A DNA stretch of 64,000 bases from Beroe forskalii (Eukaryota > Ctenophora > Nuda > Beroida > Beroidae): positions 310,001 through 374,000 of the forward strand of contig WFMF01000132.1 in the NCBI GenBank assembly GCA_011033025.1. Reading direction: 5' to 3'. Made by a program: the position numbers and the translations under genes. Under the pieces are notes generated by a model. It was not told the origin of the DNA. It made no database searches and saw only the letters and a list, made by a program, of their open reading frames with translations. Below, in pieces: positions 44,717-56,838 of the stretch (position 1 is the first letter of the stretch; each line of letters starts with the position of its first letter).

Positions 44717-46209
44717 TACGGTGTACCAGAAGGATAAGTTATGTGTCCCAAAAGGATAAGTTATTTTTCATTTTTGAAAAAGAAAAAATAACTTATCCTT
44801 CTGGTACACGGGGTGTCCCAAAGGATAAGTTATTTTCATTTTGAAAAAGAAAAATAACTTATCCTTCTGGTACACGAGTGTGTCCCAAAAGGATAAGTTA
44901 TTTTTTATTTTGAAAAGAAAAAATAACTTATCCTTCTGGTACACGAGGTGTCCCAAAGGATAAGTTATTTTTTATTTTTGAAAAGAAAAATAACTTATCC
45001 TTCTGGTACGATGTGTCCCAGAAGGATAAGTTATTTTTTTATTTTTGAAAAGAAAAATAACTTATCCTTCTGGGACACGAGTGTGTCCCCAGAAAGGATT
45101 TTATTTTTAAAAAGAAAAATAACTTATCCTTCAGCCTTTGAGTGTCCCAGAAGGATAGTTATTTTTCAATTTTGAAAAAAAATAACTATCCTTGTAGGTG
45201 TCCCCAGAAGGATGTTATTTTATTTTTACAATGTAGGCGTGTACTGGCACATCTTTTCTTGGGGAAGCATGAAGCTGCACTGCGCAGGCAAGTCTGGCAG
45301 AAGTGTCATACAGGGTGGCACACTTGTCAGGCGTTGCTTGACCTCCTTGCTAAACACGTTATCCCTGTCTGGCTCATGCGCCGGCGCGCTGCACTTCCGT
45401 AGGGAAGCGCCGCGCGGCACGTACACACACCTATGCGGGCTCAGGAACACAACTCTGCAAGTAGGGGTCAGTTCCTAAAACTGCATAGGTGTGTGTACGT
45501 GCCACGCGATTCCCTACGGAAGCGCGGCGGAAGGGATGAACGTGTTTAGCAAGGAGGTCAGGCAACGCCTGACAAGTGTGCCATCGTGTATGACACTTCT
45601 GCCAGACTCGCCTGCGCAGTGCAGCTTCATGCTTCCCCAAGGAAAGATGTGCGCATACACAGTTACAGTACACACGCCTACATTGTAAAATAAAAATAAC
45701 TTATCCTTCTGGGACACACTCGTGTCCCAGAAGGATAAGTTATTTTCTTTCAAAATTGAAAATAACTTATCCTTCTGGGACACACTCGTGTCCCAGAAGG
45801 ATAAGTTATTTTTCTTTTTCAAAATTAAAAATAACTTATCCTTCTGGGACACACTCGTGTCCCAGAAGGATAAGTTATTTTTTCTTTTTCAAAAATAAAA
45901 AATAACTTATCCTTCTGGGACACACTCGTGTACCAGAAGGATAAGTTATTTTTTCTTTTTCAAAAATAAAAAATAACTTATCCTTTTGGGACACACTCGT
46001 GTACCAGAAGGATAAGTTATTTTTTCTTTTTCAAAAATGAAAAATAACTTATCCTTTTGGGACACACTCGTGTACCAGAAGGATAAGTTATTTTTCTTTC
46101 AAAAATGAAAAATAACTTATCCTTTTGGGACACACTCGTGTACCAGAAGGATAAGTTATTTCTATTTTTAAAAAAAAGGTACAATAACTTATCCTTCTGG
46201 TACACCGTA
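44717..46209. mobile_element. 1493-bp fold-back element, right arm only, 5-bp TSD
   Basis: Terminal inverted repeats begin TACGGTGTACCAGAAGGATA and end with the complement. ACAGG is duplicated at 44712-44716 and 46210-46214. The whole element is one large imperfect palindrome centred near 45450: two arrays of 'aggataagttattttt' hairpin units (44720-45235 and 45685-46205) flank a 450-bp inverted core. The left arm has no such sequence at the equivalent place (about 11105). No transposase is present. Confidence 0.88.
44720..45235. repeat. Hairpin-unit tandem array (left half of fold-back)
   Basis: Eight or so units of 60-70 bp, each an inverted repeat: 'cagaaggataagttattttt' then A/T loop then 'aaaaataacttatccttctg'. 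A matching array lies at 45685-46205. Each unit can fold by itself as well as with its partner across the core. Confidence 0.9.
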
Positions 46210-46224
46210 ACAGGTGTGTGCAGC

Positions 46225-46320
46225 TTGCTAAACACGTATATCCCTGTGTGGCTCGCGCGGCGCGCTTCCCCAGGGAAGCGCGCGCCGCGGCGCGTACACA
46301 CACCTATGCGGGCTTAGGAA
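46225..46320. mobile_element. 96-bp TTGCTAAAC...CTTAGGAA insertion with 9-bp TSD
   Basis: It runs from TTGCTAAACACGTATATCCC to CCTATGCGGGCTTAGGAA, with perfect GTGTGCAGC duplications (46216-46224 and 46321-46329). It is inserted inside another member of the same family. The left arm lacks it. Confidence 0.85.
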
Positions 46321-46720
46321 GTGTGCAGCGCACCGCACGCGCTTCCCTACGACCCTACGGGAGGAAGCGCGCGCCGCGCGACGATATCAACAGGGGTATA
46401 CGTGTTTAGCAAGGGTTAGGGCCAGGATTTTACTTGCGACGTATACCCCTGTTATCGTCGCGCTTCCTCAGAACAGGGAAGCTAAGCTCGCGCGGGCTTA
46501 GGAATATGCGGGCTTAGGAAGGATTTCACCTAACCAGGTGCTAACGCCAATCGGTGAAGTTTGAGGAGTACTAGGAAGTAGGAGTGAAACGACGGCGCAC
46601 GCAAAAGAGGGCTCTGGTTAGAGTAATGATTAATCAGGTTTAGGGCAAGGATAATGTTTTTCTTAGGGCTCTGGTTAAGGACAATAAGGGCAGTTGGTCA
46701 GACATATTCGTCTGACAAAC

Positions 46721-47797
46721 AGGGGTATACGTGTTTAGCAAGATCTATTGCTTATGCTAAACACGAAGACCGTAGGGAAGCGCGCGGCCGCGGCGCATAC
46801 GCACACCTATGCGGGCTTAGAAAGTACACATGTTTTGTCAGACGTTGTCTGACCTCTTCGTCTTCGGCAACACATGTCTGACAACACATGTCCAGATTGT
46901 GCACATTGCGCAAAATGGAGTCCGTGCAAACATAACGATAAGAAATCATAGAGAATTATCAAACTCATAGCAAACTTATTCAATATTTTATAACGCAAAT
47001 TTAACAATATTTGGCACTTAAATAGAAATCTGATAATCATAAATCACATTGTCCTCGAAAAATAAATAGGTTTACGTGAACGTACTTGTACTTTTAAGTG
47101 GGGTTCAATTAATCATATAATTACAAATAAACAGCATTATTTAAGTTTACAATATGTACAGCCAAGCATAACTTAAAGAATTTAAAAAAGTTAATTATGA
47201 TGATTTACCTCTTCAATTCACTATTATCAACTCAGGCAAAGCTTTAAGTTTACTTTTTAGAGTCAATAATAGTTATTTTCTAATTCTAGTCATGAGTCAT
47301 GCAAAAACCATTTTGATCCTGAAATTAGAAAGTTTACTAAGTTACTACTGCACTAGCAGAATCATTATTGTTAAAACCATGTATTCTCACCTACTCCTAA
47401 AACTTGGCATATCAATATTAGATCAAATTGGGAATTATATTTAAAGTTAAACAAAAACTAGCAAAACAAAAAATCAACCTTTATAAATTTGCAAAGTTGT
47501 CACATGACCTTAACCGTCTCAATTATGGAAAATCCAGTCGGATATGACACAATCTAATAAGGCATTCTGTTAGTTTGTATCCTAAAAAGCCTATCATAAT
47601 TCATAGTTGAGTGTTTTAGATGGCCAGGAATTAATATCCAATGCCCATTTCTTCGCATCATCTTGTTGCACTTTGAGCCTTTGCTGGCAACAGCGTTTTT
47701 GTCTGTTCTCTTCTGCCCTTCTACTTTTCTACAAAATAATTAGCGACCCAGGAGCTGTGTCCCTGCATTAGGGGATGTCCATCACCCCTAAAACACG
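46721..47797. other. Right-arm intergenic and formin 3' flank
   Basis: Shared with left-arm 9541-10640. It includes the shared 50-nt TGTCAG element (about 46827-46890). No gene is seen. Confidence 0.6.
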
Positions 47798-50700
47798 CTA
47801 CCTCTCCCTTAGAGCCACTATCTTAGAAGATTCGGAGGTGGGGGTCTGCTGACTTCGTCTCTTCCGCCGTCTGCTGGTGGAACCAGGACCTCTCACTGGG
47901 GCGTCCCTACTCTCACCTGGGAGAGAGGGAGGAGGGGTTGAGGAAGGGAGGGGAGGGGGTGAGGAGAGGAGGGGTGAGGAAGGGAGGGAGTGAGGAGAGG
48001 AGGGTGTGGAAGGGAGGAGAGGGGGTGAGGGAGTGAGGGGAGGAGTGGGGAGAGGAGAGGAGGGGTGAGGAGGGGAGGGGGTGAGGAAGGGTGAGGTAGG
48101 GAGGGGAGGGGGACAGAAGAGGAGGGGGTGAGGAATGGTGGGGAATGGAGAGGAGGAGGAGAGTGAGTGAGGGAGGGGGTTAGGAAGGGGAGGAGGGGTG
48201 AGGAAAGGAGGGGAGGGTGTAGGAGGGATTGATGGATTTCTCCCATCCCTGCACGCAACACTCGGAGGTTTGGAGGGTCGTGTTCCCCGCGGAAAACGTT
48301 GTGTGCGCGGCGTAGGGTAGGGTAACATCCTACAAAGGAGGGAGGGGTGAGAAAGGGAGGGGAGGGTGAGAAAGGGAGAGGGTGAGGAAGGGGAGGAGGG
48401 GGTGAGGAATGGCGGGGAAGGGGTGTGGAGAGAAGGGGTGAGGAAGGGAGAGGAGGTGAGGAAGTAAATGGAGGTGAAGAAGGGAGGGGATGCGAGGAAG
48501 GGAGGGGAGGGGTGAGGAAGGAAGGGGTGAGGAAGGAAGGGGTGAGGAAGGGAGGGGAGGGGATGAAGACAAGAGGGGTGAGGGAGGGAGAGGAGGTGAA
48601 GAAGGGAGGAGAGGTGTGGAAGGGAGGGGAGGGGTGAGGAGAGGAGGGGTGAGGAGAGAAGGGGTGAAGAAGGGTGAGAAGGTTAGGAAGGGAGGGGTGA
48701 GGAAGGGAGGGGAAGGGTGAGGAAGGGAGGGAAGGGGGTGAGGAAGGGGGAAGAGGGATGAGGAAAGGAGGGTGGGAAAGGGGGGGAAGGAGGGTGAGGG
48801 AGAAAGAGGAGGGTGAGGAAGGGAGAGGAGGGAGAGGGGAGGGGGAGGGGAGGAAGGGGAGGAGGGTTGAGGATACGAGGATGAGGGGAGGAGGGGTGGG
48901 GAAGGGAGGGGAGGGAGGGGTGTTACATGTTACAAATTTAACAGTACATCCACAACCGTATCAATGGCACCGATTGAGTATTTAAGCATGATAATCTCAT
49001 GATTTCCGAAGTGTGCGCCGTCATACCCTGGTTGTTGAAGAGGTCGCTCATCATTAGGTCGTGGTCGTGTCGAACCAGGGCTTCAAGGGAAGGCATGAGG
49101 TCGAGAATCAGGTCTTCCGGAATGGGGGAGTTGGGGGTGCTGAAGAAGGCAGGAGACAGGGGCCGAGACTTGGGGGTAGGGGAGGACACCGCCGATACGC
49201 TCAGTTGCTTCTTCTGCAAATCAGGAGGGTTTCAGTCCATAGTATGTGTGCATATGGATTCTTACTTTCTTATGTTTCTTCTAGACCGTTCTATGTCTAT
49301 CATTTTTATAGAAGTAGAAAATTCTGACGTTTTCATGTGGGTCTATAATCATAGACACTTGCCTGATCGAATCCATATTATTATTAGTTTAAGCCCTCGC
49401 CCTTCGGGTAGCAGGTCAAAACCGGATACATCCCTGGGGCTTACGCCTTCGGGAAGAATCCCAAAATGGACCCGATAGACGCGTGTCTTTGTATGAAATA
49501 CGTGTGCACACTGCACGTGGATCGATCGATAAAAACGAGTAAAGGTTTTCGAAATTCTGTAAAATGCGCGTCTTTATCGATCCCTTGGTCATCGATCAAT
49601 GCATGTGCACTGTACATGATATGGGTTTTACTACACGATGTCTTACAACTTATTGTATTATTATCCTGCAGTGTAAATACTTTTCGAATTTTTGAGCAAT
49701 ATTAATCATGTAATATCACCGTACCCAGCAGTTGAATTACCGTCAAGTGTGTAATAACTATACGGATACCTCAACTGCTGAATTACTACTTAAGTGTTGA
49801 ATTACTATTTTAAACTGTTGAATTACTACTGTTGAATTTTCGGAAACGGCCATTCGCACGATTCTAACCTATTTACTATCTCTGTGAGGATGCTTATAGG
49901 GGAATAATAAGCTCCCATGATATCTGTTATCGGAGTATTCATATCAAAAACAATTTATTCTTTACCGTATGTACTGTAAAACAAGATAGAATAGCGATAA
50001 AGAGCACAATATGTTCGGTACGCTGTTACATTCTAAATGGAATATTCGGTAGCACAAGATAAAATAAATGAGGAGACAATATATAAAATACGATATATCT
50101 GAACGATATTACAGTGCAGGGCAACACAAGATTAAAGATAAAATAGATAAGAGGAACACTATCGTATATACCTAAATGGCGCCACACAGACGCGCTTGAT
50201 TACTCCATCCACGTTTCAATGTTTATTTATCTAGTGTAAGAGATATTACGCAGACTTGTGGTTGTGGCGCCGTATGTATGGTGTATTGCTCCGTTTTATC
50301 AATTTCATTTGCATTATTTCTGTGCCCTGTCATTTCTATCTGCCAGTGTTCGTTTCTTATTTTAGATCGGGATGAAGATAATGATTATGGTGCAATACTT
50401 AATCAATGTTCAACTGAGGAGTACATACATACATTTTGATACATTCCAAAGATTTAGCTGACTACATTCACATGTGATCGTGTTTTTTCTTTAATCTTAT
50501 ACGAGATCCGCATGAGATTGTATAAGCTATTCGTCATGTCTGATTGGGTGCAGAGTGGTGTCAACGTCATAGAGTTGGTATGTGCACGTAACGCTATTCG
50601 TCATGCTTGATTGGGTGCTGAGTGGTGTCAACGTCATAGAGTTGGTATGTGGAATGAGCATACGTCGCTGTTCGTCATCGATGACAAAGTGGTGTCAGCC

Positions 50701-53700
50701 GGCGTATATAAGGACTTGTATTGCAGTTCTCGTCATTATTTCTTTTACTTTTCTTGTATAAGTTGCCTTGCTTTCTTGTCTTGCTTAATTTGTTGTTAAT
50801 AAAGTACCGTTGTAAATAATGTACCGTTTTAAATAAGGTACCGTTGTAAATAAGGTACCGCTGTAAATAAGGTACCGTTGTTAACAAGGTACCGTTGTTA
50901 ACAAGGTACTGTTGTTAACAAGGTACCGTTGTTAACAAGGTCCCATTGTTAACAAGGTACTGTTGTTAACAAGGTACCGTTGTTAACAAGGTACTGTTGA
51001 TAACAAGGTACTGTTGATAACAAGGTACTGTTGATAACAATGTACCATTGTTAACAAGGTACCGTTGTTAACACTTAACAAGGTACTGTTGTGAACGAGG
51101 TACCGTTGTTAACCAGGAACCGTTGTTTACAAGGTACCGTTGTAAGCGAGGTACCGTTGTTAACAAAGTACCGTTGTCAACAAGGTACCGTTGTAATAAT
51201 AAAATGTTTCGTAGTTTGAAACCGTCTCCTTCAATATGGCAGGGTCATAATACAGGGAATACACACTTGAGCGTTAGAATTACCATCGTAAGTGCACTCG
51301 CAAGCTCGTGCATTTATTGCATGAATTCCATAACATTAATTCCACACCCAAGTGTGTATTCATCGTATAGTTTTGCTTATGAGAAGAATCAGTTATCCTA
51401 CAACTGTTAAAACGTTAGAAATTTGCTAGCAGTCAACCGGCTTAGTAGTAGTAAACCGGTTAGTTAAAGACAGCATGATATTGATAGGTACGAGATTAAA
51501 GCATTCAGGAAATAGCATCGATTCCTGTGATGTCAACATAATAATTGTAAATTCTATTCTGAATTCAATAGCTTGCCTTTTTCTTCTCCTCTTCTTCACG
51601 TTTCTTGTATAGTGCTTCCTTGGCATCCTGGAAGAAAGGCTTCGTATTATTATCGCTCGTTTAATAATAGCTTGTTAGATAATGAGAAAGAATTTCAATC
51701 TGGCACTATTCTAAGGGCTCATCAATTAAGCAGTGATAATCGCCTGAAATTTAGAAATAAGGTTATGCGATTATAGAGGCATATAGAGACTGAACTTTGA
51801 AAAGAGAAACTTGGGATGGGTCAGTAACTCAGTAAGCTGTACATGAGTAAGACATAAATTGATACAGAGAAGAAAATACAAATGCATCCCCTCTTCATCC
51901 CCCCACTTCATCCTCTTCCCTCCTCCTCCCTCTTCTCTCTCACCTAGTATTGCATGATGAAGGTGTTGCTTTCTCACTCCCCCGCCCCTCCCTCTTCATC
52001 CTCTTCTCTGAACACCTCCTCCCCCTCTCTCCGGCTCTTTCAGTCTCCAGAAGAGACCCCTCTTGAATTATGAATGAGTCTTCACCCTCCCCCTCTTTTC
52101 TCACCGAGTATTGCATGATGAAGGTGTTGAAGTATCCGAAGAATGTCTCCGGCTCGACGCTAGAGGTCTCTGCGAAGTGGGAGGTTGCTATCGTGTACTT
52201 CTTCTTCATGTCGCCCATGCTTTGCTCCAGTTCCAGCACCGTTTCCTTGATGTCCTCAAGGAACCCACTGAATGCTTCACTGAACGTCACCGCGCCTGCA
52301 CACGGGCATTATGGGTTACAAACACATGATTCAGCATATTGCTGTCCTGGTGTCTCGACCTTTTGAGGAGCGCCGTATTAAGTCGAGCAAGGGTATTTTT
52401 CTTGCGCGTAACAGCGCGCAAATTACTTTCACTTTCACTGCAACAAGCCCTAAAAAGTACCCAAACGCGGCGGAATACGCCGCGTCTCCAAAGGTCGGGA
52501 CACCACGGTTACAACACAATATGATTTGGCAGAAAGCCAAGCCCGTGACGCGATAACGATATTTCTATCGTTATAGACATTAACAATTCTACCCACAACA
52601 CGCCGTGCTCGACCAATCAGCTTGCAGAAACATACAAATCCTACGCATTGATAATGATAGGAACAATACGCTGTGGAAAAGTGAATGTTGTACTTGTAGG
52701 ATTATAACCCCCTCAGTCTCGCGCACTAATCCGCGACCCTCCAAGTCCAAATGTCCGAGTTTTGCGCGCTAAGGATAAGAATGGGTGAACATGCACAAAC
52801 ACTGAGCAGCTTAGGTACTACCTTCTTACCTTTGAGATTGGGATTCTTCGTCATGTGGTCGCATTCCTTAACGAGAAGACGGAATCCCGACTGAATTTCA
52901 CTGACGTCAGCTTTCAGCTCAGCCAAGCTGCAGGAAAGATTGGAGTTGTAGAAAATTTTAAATTTTGAATGACTAGGAAATTAAATGGTATCTATCGTAA
53001 CTTCGCAAGTTCAAATTCAATCATTCACAACTACATTTAATTCATGCCACGGAATGCTCAAAATATCATCTTGACTTACGCCACTTTGGCAGCTTTGGGG
53101 ACATTTAGCAGGTCATCCATAAAGCTGTCCAACTCAGGAAACTGAAAGGTATGCGATATTCAAAATGGTATGACAATGCGCCATGAAAATTATCATAAAA
53201 TGCTTGATCCGAATTTTCATCCATTAACTTGTTTATTGAGTGGTAATGACGCTTGATGGCTGAAGACTATTAGCACATGCAATTTGAAAGCTTCTGAACT
53301 TAGAACTTCTCGTATCATTTAAAAGTTTTCTACTTACTCCCTTATAAGCTTGATGTCAACTTGCTACTTACGATCAAGTCGACGGTCTCAGTAAGGTAGA
53401 TCAGGAGAGTAAGCTGGTTATCCGCTGACCGCGTGTCTCCGATCTTTGTTAGGGTCTCCAACTTGAAACCCATCGCGTTACCTGTGACATATGCGCGTCA
53501 AGGAAGGGGTAGAATCATGACTTACCTATACTTATGATAAGGTATTCTTTCGTTAATTGCACAAAGCATATCAAAATTCCCTCAAAACTATTAAAAGAGT
53601 AGATATGACATTTGCCTCCAAACCTCTTTTCCCAAAGTTGAAGTAATTTCCGAAACCAAGAATGAGGGTGAGCATGTCTTTCAGTTTGTCACTCTTGACA

Positions 53701-56281
53701 ACTTCAGTGGAGGCCTTTATCAAGGCTCTGAAATTAAGTAATGACTTATGTACAGTGTTAATTCCAAAAGGCAAATAATGGTCAAGCAACATGGGATAGG
53801 GAGTACATTCCATCAGATTATTTGAGATGATTGGTTAAACATTTATTAATATTTGGATTGACGAACTAATTTACTTGAATTTAGGGTTGACAAAATCAGG
53901 CTCCTGACAGATAGACAGATAAACAGATAACCTGATATTCTACCTGATTTTAGGGTTGATGTTCCTGACTCTCTCCTCGAACTTCTTCCTGAAGTTGACG
54001 CTCCTAATACGTTCCTCGTAGTGGTAGATACTGACTATCTGTAGGAAGTACCGGTCAGCCCGGTTCAGGGTAGCCTCCTGGTCCTCGTCTATCTCAGAGA
54101 GGGCCTGGACTTCCTCCTTCGTCGGGATGTACTTCAACAGCTGGGAGAGGGGATAATAGGGGGGGTTATAAGGGGTCGTACTTCAACAGCTGGGAGAAGG
54201 GGGTTATGAGGGGGTTATATGGGGGGGGGGTGTTGGGATGTACTTCAACAACTGAAGGGGGGTTATATGGGGGGGGGGTATAAGGGATCAGGACAGGGGT
54301 GTCGGGATAACAACAACTGGGAGAAGGGGGTTATGAGGGGGGTTATAAGGGATCAGGAGAGAGGGTGTTGGGATGTACTTCAGCAGCTGGGAGAAGGGGG
54401 TTATGAGGGGGTTATGAGGGGGTTATAAGGATCAGGAGAGGGGTGTTGGGATGTACTATGGGACTGGGAGAAGGGGGGTTATAAGGGAGGAGGGTGTTGG
54501 GGTACTTCAACAATAAGGGGGTTATAAAGGGATCAGGGAGAGGGTGTTGGGGGTTATGGGATAAGGGATCAGGAGAGAGGGTGTTGGGATGTACTTCAAC
54601 AACTGGGAGAAGGGGGTTATGAGGGGTGTTGGGATGTACTTCAACAGCTGGGGGGATTATGAAGCGGGGGATTATAAGGGAACAGGAGAGGGGTGATGGG
54701 ATGTACTTCAACAGCTGGGAGAGGGATTATGAGGAGGGTTATAAGGGGTCAGGAGAGGGGGTGTCGGGATGTACTTTAACAGCTGGGAGAGGGGGGATTA
54801 TGAGGGGGTTATAAGGGGGTCTGGTGAGGAAGTGTTGTATCAGGCATCAGCAGCTAAGAGAGGGGATTTAGAAGGGATCAGGAGAGGGAGTATTGGAATG
54901 TGATTCAATCTAAATCAAGGGATCAGAAGATAGTATTTGTTGGCTGTAGGACAGGGGAATTAGTCAGTTCGTCACTCAGAAATTTGCCAAGATATATTCC
55001 CATGTAACTTGCTCTTAGACATTTGCAAAGGTATTTATTTCAAGGCTCCAACGCTCTCAGGCAGGTGTTGTTATTAAAAAGTGCAACAGTCAATGCCGCT
55101 TATCATAAGCTATGGCGAGAAATGTTGACAGAAGTAAGGTCCTGTATGCGGAATCAATCCCAAGCTTTAGCTTCACATTTTCCCTCAGTTAGGCAGTTGT
55201 TTTGATTCATCCTGATTAACTAGAACCTGTTTTATACATCGGTATTTCGCTCAAAGCCGCGTAATATTTACGAAATGGAGATGACGACTATGTTATTTAG
55301 CACAAAGGGATAATTTGATAACGTTTATAAAAAAGCCGCCCATTTTTCTTGTCGACTAAAAATATTCCATTAAAAATATTCCATAAAAATATCCCACTAA
55401 AATATCCCACTAAAATACCCCACCTGTTCCCACATATCGACGGGTATCTCATTTGTCTTATCACAGTCAATGATGATATCCATTAGCTGGTCGTTGGTCT
55501 TCTTGAACTTAGATAACAGGATCGTCAGATTCTGATGGGGCGATGAGGGTTTAAGATCAAACTTAAGAGGCATCTCGACATTTCCCAGAAATCACCCGAG
55601 AAATCAAGCATTTTGGTTAAATCTCCACTAAATCTCGACGGTCGAGGTCACTCTTGTCAGTATATTCTAAGCTTTGCTGAGGATGATAATAATATTGGAG
55701 TTGATATTCATTTCTCCTAGAGCTTGGGATCAAGAGTTACAATATCATGTTCCTTGAAAAGCCAATTCCGACCTACCTTGCGGGACATATTTATGCGTGA
55801 AAATCACAGCGGGGCGTGTCGAATTCCTACGTGCACTGCTTTTCCGTGCGCGGAGTTATTGTGCGCTGTTCATAGTGCCTGTTATTAACAGCCAGTGAGC
55901 CGCGCACTAAAATCCGCGCACGTAGGAGTTCGACACGCCACCGTAATTCTGGGGTCCAAAATATGTTTTATTTTCCAATATTACCATTTTAACGTTATAT
56001 AACGTATGAGGAATGAGGATGATGTCATACTATTACTAAAATTCTGTAGAAAAAAAAATTAAAGTACGCTTTTTTCTTTTTGATAAAATACCCAAATTCC
56101 GTTCTGCATAAATATGCCTCGTATGCTGGAATGGTGTTGTCAGACTGTACTAGTAAACGAACAAATAGTATCGCGAAAAAGATTCATCAGTTGCTCAGTT
56201 GATGATAAACGGACAAACCTGGGCTCGTTTCGCGTCAATGATCTGTACAGCTTTCTTCTTGCCATCGCCCAATCCCTCGAT
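47798..56281 (-). CDS. Formin FH2 and DAD region (DAAM-like), 5' part missing
   Basis: Minus-strand exons with mutually consistent phases: 56281-56219, 55531-55424, 54140-53944, 53727-53624, 53481-53372, 53141-53080, 52927-52830, 52295-52105, 51627-51577, 49213-49027 and 47916-47798. The protein reads VQIIDAKRAQ-NLTILLSKFKK, LLKYIPTKEEVQALSE, ADRYFLQIVSIYHYEERI, LILGFGNYFNFGKRG-NAMGF, TLLIYLTETVDLI, PETFFGYFNTFIMQYS, a charged KKREEEEKKK helix, then DAD (DLMPSLEAL...RRRKRR). FH2 dimers nucleate and elongate actin filaments; the DAD mediates autoinhibition released by Rho GTPases. The FH2 lasso/linker, FH1 and regulatory N-terminus are not recognisable before alpha-tubulin begins at 58.86 kb on the other strand. 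Exon 51577 uses a GC donor. Confidence 0.88.
47917..48920 (-). repeat. GA-rich intron tract (right copy)
   Basis: Minus-strand polypyrimidine tract in the last formin intron, partner of 8150-9421 but shorter and differently arranged. Irregular 'gtgaggaagggaggg' units. Confidence 0.85.
49257..50800. other. Formin intron, no gene seen
   Basis: AT-rich intronic sequence. Direct repeats of about 70 bp at 50530-50660 ('gattgggtgc(a/t)gagtggtg') and a small cluster of 'gttgaattactac' repeats at 49740-49830. Confidence 0.55.
50800..51195. repeat. 17-bp minisatellite GTACCGTTGTTAACAAG
   Basis: About 22 copies of 'aaggtaccgttgttaac' with C/T and A/G variants, inside the same formin intron. Contains repeated GTTAAC and GGTACC palindromes. 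Confidence 0.92.
51943..52135 (-). repeat. Two-copy duplication of a formin exon 3' end and donor
   Basis: The exon end 'caccttcatcatgcaatact' with its GTGAG donor is present at 52102-52134 (functional) and again at 51943-51975, about 159 bp downstream on the minus strand, each followed by similar CT-rich sequence (plus-strand 'cctcttcatcctcttc'). Confidence 0.8.
52341..52507. mobile_element. MITE-like inverted repeat in formin intron
   Basis: TGGTGTCTCGACCTTTTGAG at the left and the complement of TGGTGTCCCGACCTTTGGAG at the right bound about 165 bp with a GCGCGTAACAGCGCGC palindrome in the middle. No clear flanking duplication. Confidence 0.7.
54141..54830 (-). repeat. Minisatellite derived from a formin splice acceptor
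   Basis: About ten degenerate units of 60-70 bp containing 'ggatgtacttcaacagctgg' and 'gggggttatgagg'. On the minus strand each unit reads polypyrimidine-CAG-CTGTTGAAGTACATCC, i.e. a copy of the acceptor plus the first 16 bases of the real exon at 54140. Confidence 0.9.
54831..55423. other. Formin intron, no gene seen
   Basis: Unique intronic sequence; a short 'aaaatatcccacta' repeat at 55365-55415 precedes the exon. Confidence 0.5.
55812..55945. mobile_element. About 134-bp MITE with GGCGTGTCGAATTCCTACGT ends
   Basis: Left end ggcgtgtcgaattcctacgt and the right-end complement ggcgtgtcgaactcctacgt form 22-bp near-perfect inverted repeats. GC-rich interior with GTGCGCGG words. Confidence 0.78.
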
Positions 56282-56838
56282 CTGAAAATATCACGTTCTA
56301 TTATGTTGTTTCTGAGAATACAAGCTTCTGCTTAGTATCGTTCAAATGGTGTCAGAGACTGTGGACCCAGATTTAACTGGTGACCCAGATTTAACTGGTA
56401 TCAAATTGGAATTGTGTCAGGGCCACAAGGACCTGGGTCCTGGAAAATTCTTAATTTTGATTCCTGTATAGCCAAATGACAGCTTTGAACTTTCAAGTTT
56501 CAACCATGACAAAATAATTGAAAACACTGAATTTTAAGAATAATAATAAATATTTGAACACTTATCACTAGATAAATCATTTAAAATAGGAAATGAAAAA
56601 CTTACAGGACTAAATTTTCCTTAATTTCTACAAATTTAAGTCCTTAATTTCTACAAATTTAAGTCCGAACTCAACAAGATTGTACTTTTTTATGTAGCAC
56701 TTCTATCAACTCAGCGTTTTCTAGCGCAGTTTCATCTATAATGTCTCAGATATAATCAGAATAGTCCTTTTGACCTTTGACCAAAACACAAGTGCCCCGC
56801 CCTGATATCGTATCAAATAATTTGACTGTATCCGAGCA
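56282..56838. other. Upstream of last recognised formin exon, no gene seen
   Basis: Expected to contain earlier FH2 exons if the gene continues, but none could be recognised. Short direct repeats 'ctgtggacccagatttaactggtgacccagatttaactgg' (split here only as a description of two copies) near 56360-56400. Confidence 0.45.

Larger units (their letters stand above)
38968..49256 (-). repeat. Right arm of large inverted duplication
   Basis: Inverted copy of the left arm. The inner edge is near 38968. The last visible matching bases at the outer edge (49237-49256) pair with the first 24 bases of the window, apart from a CACA microsatellite difference. The formin gene continues past this edge to 56.3 kb, so the left arm may also extend beyond the window start. 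The right arm has a private 1493-bp fold-back insertion (44717-46209) and a private 96-bp insertion (46225-46320). It lacks the LINE and the left-arm small elements. Confidence 0.93.

Noticed and set aside
45142-45852. Several 70-110 codon frames in the fold-back element
   Set aside because: Readings of hairpin arrays and the inverted core; no domain and mirrored on both strands.
49380-49460. tRNA- or SINE-like GC-rich block (gccctcgcccttcgggtagc)
   Set aside because: No A/B box order or cloverleaf could be drawn; left unassigned.
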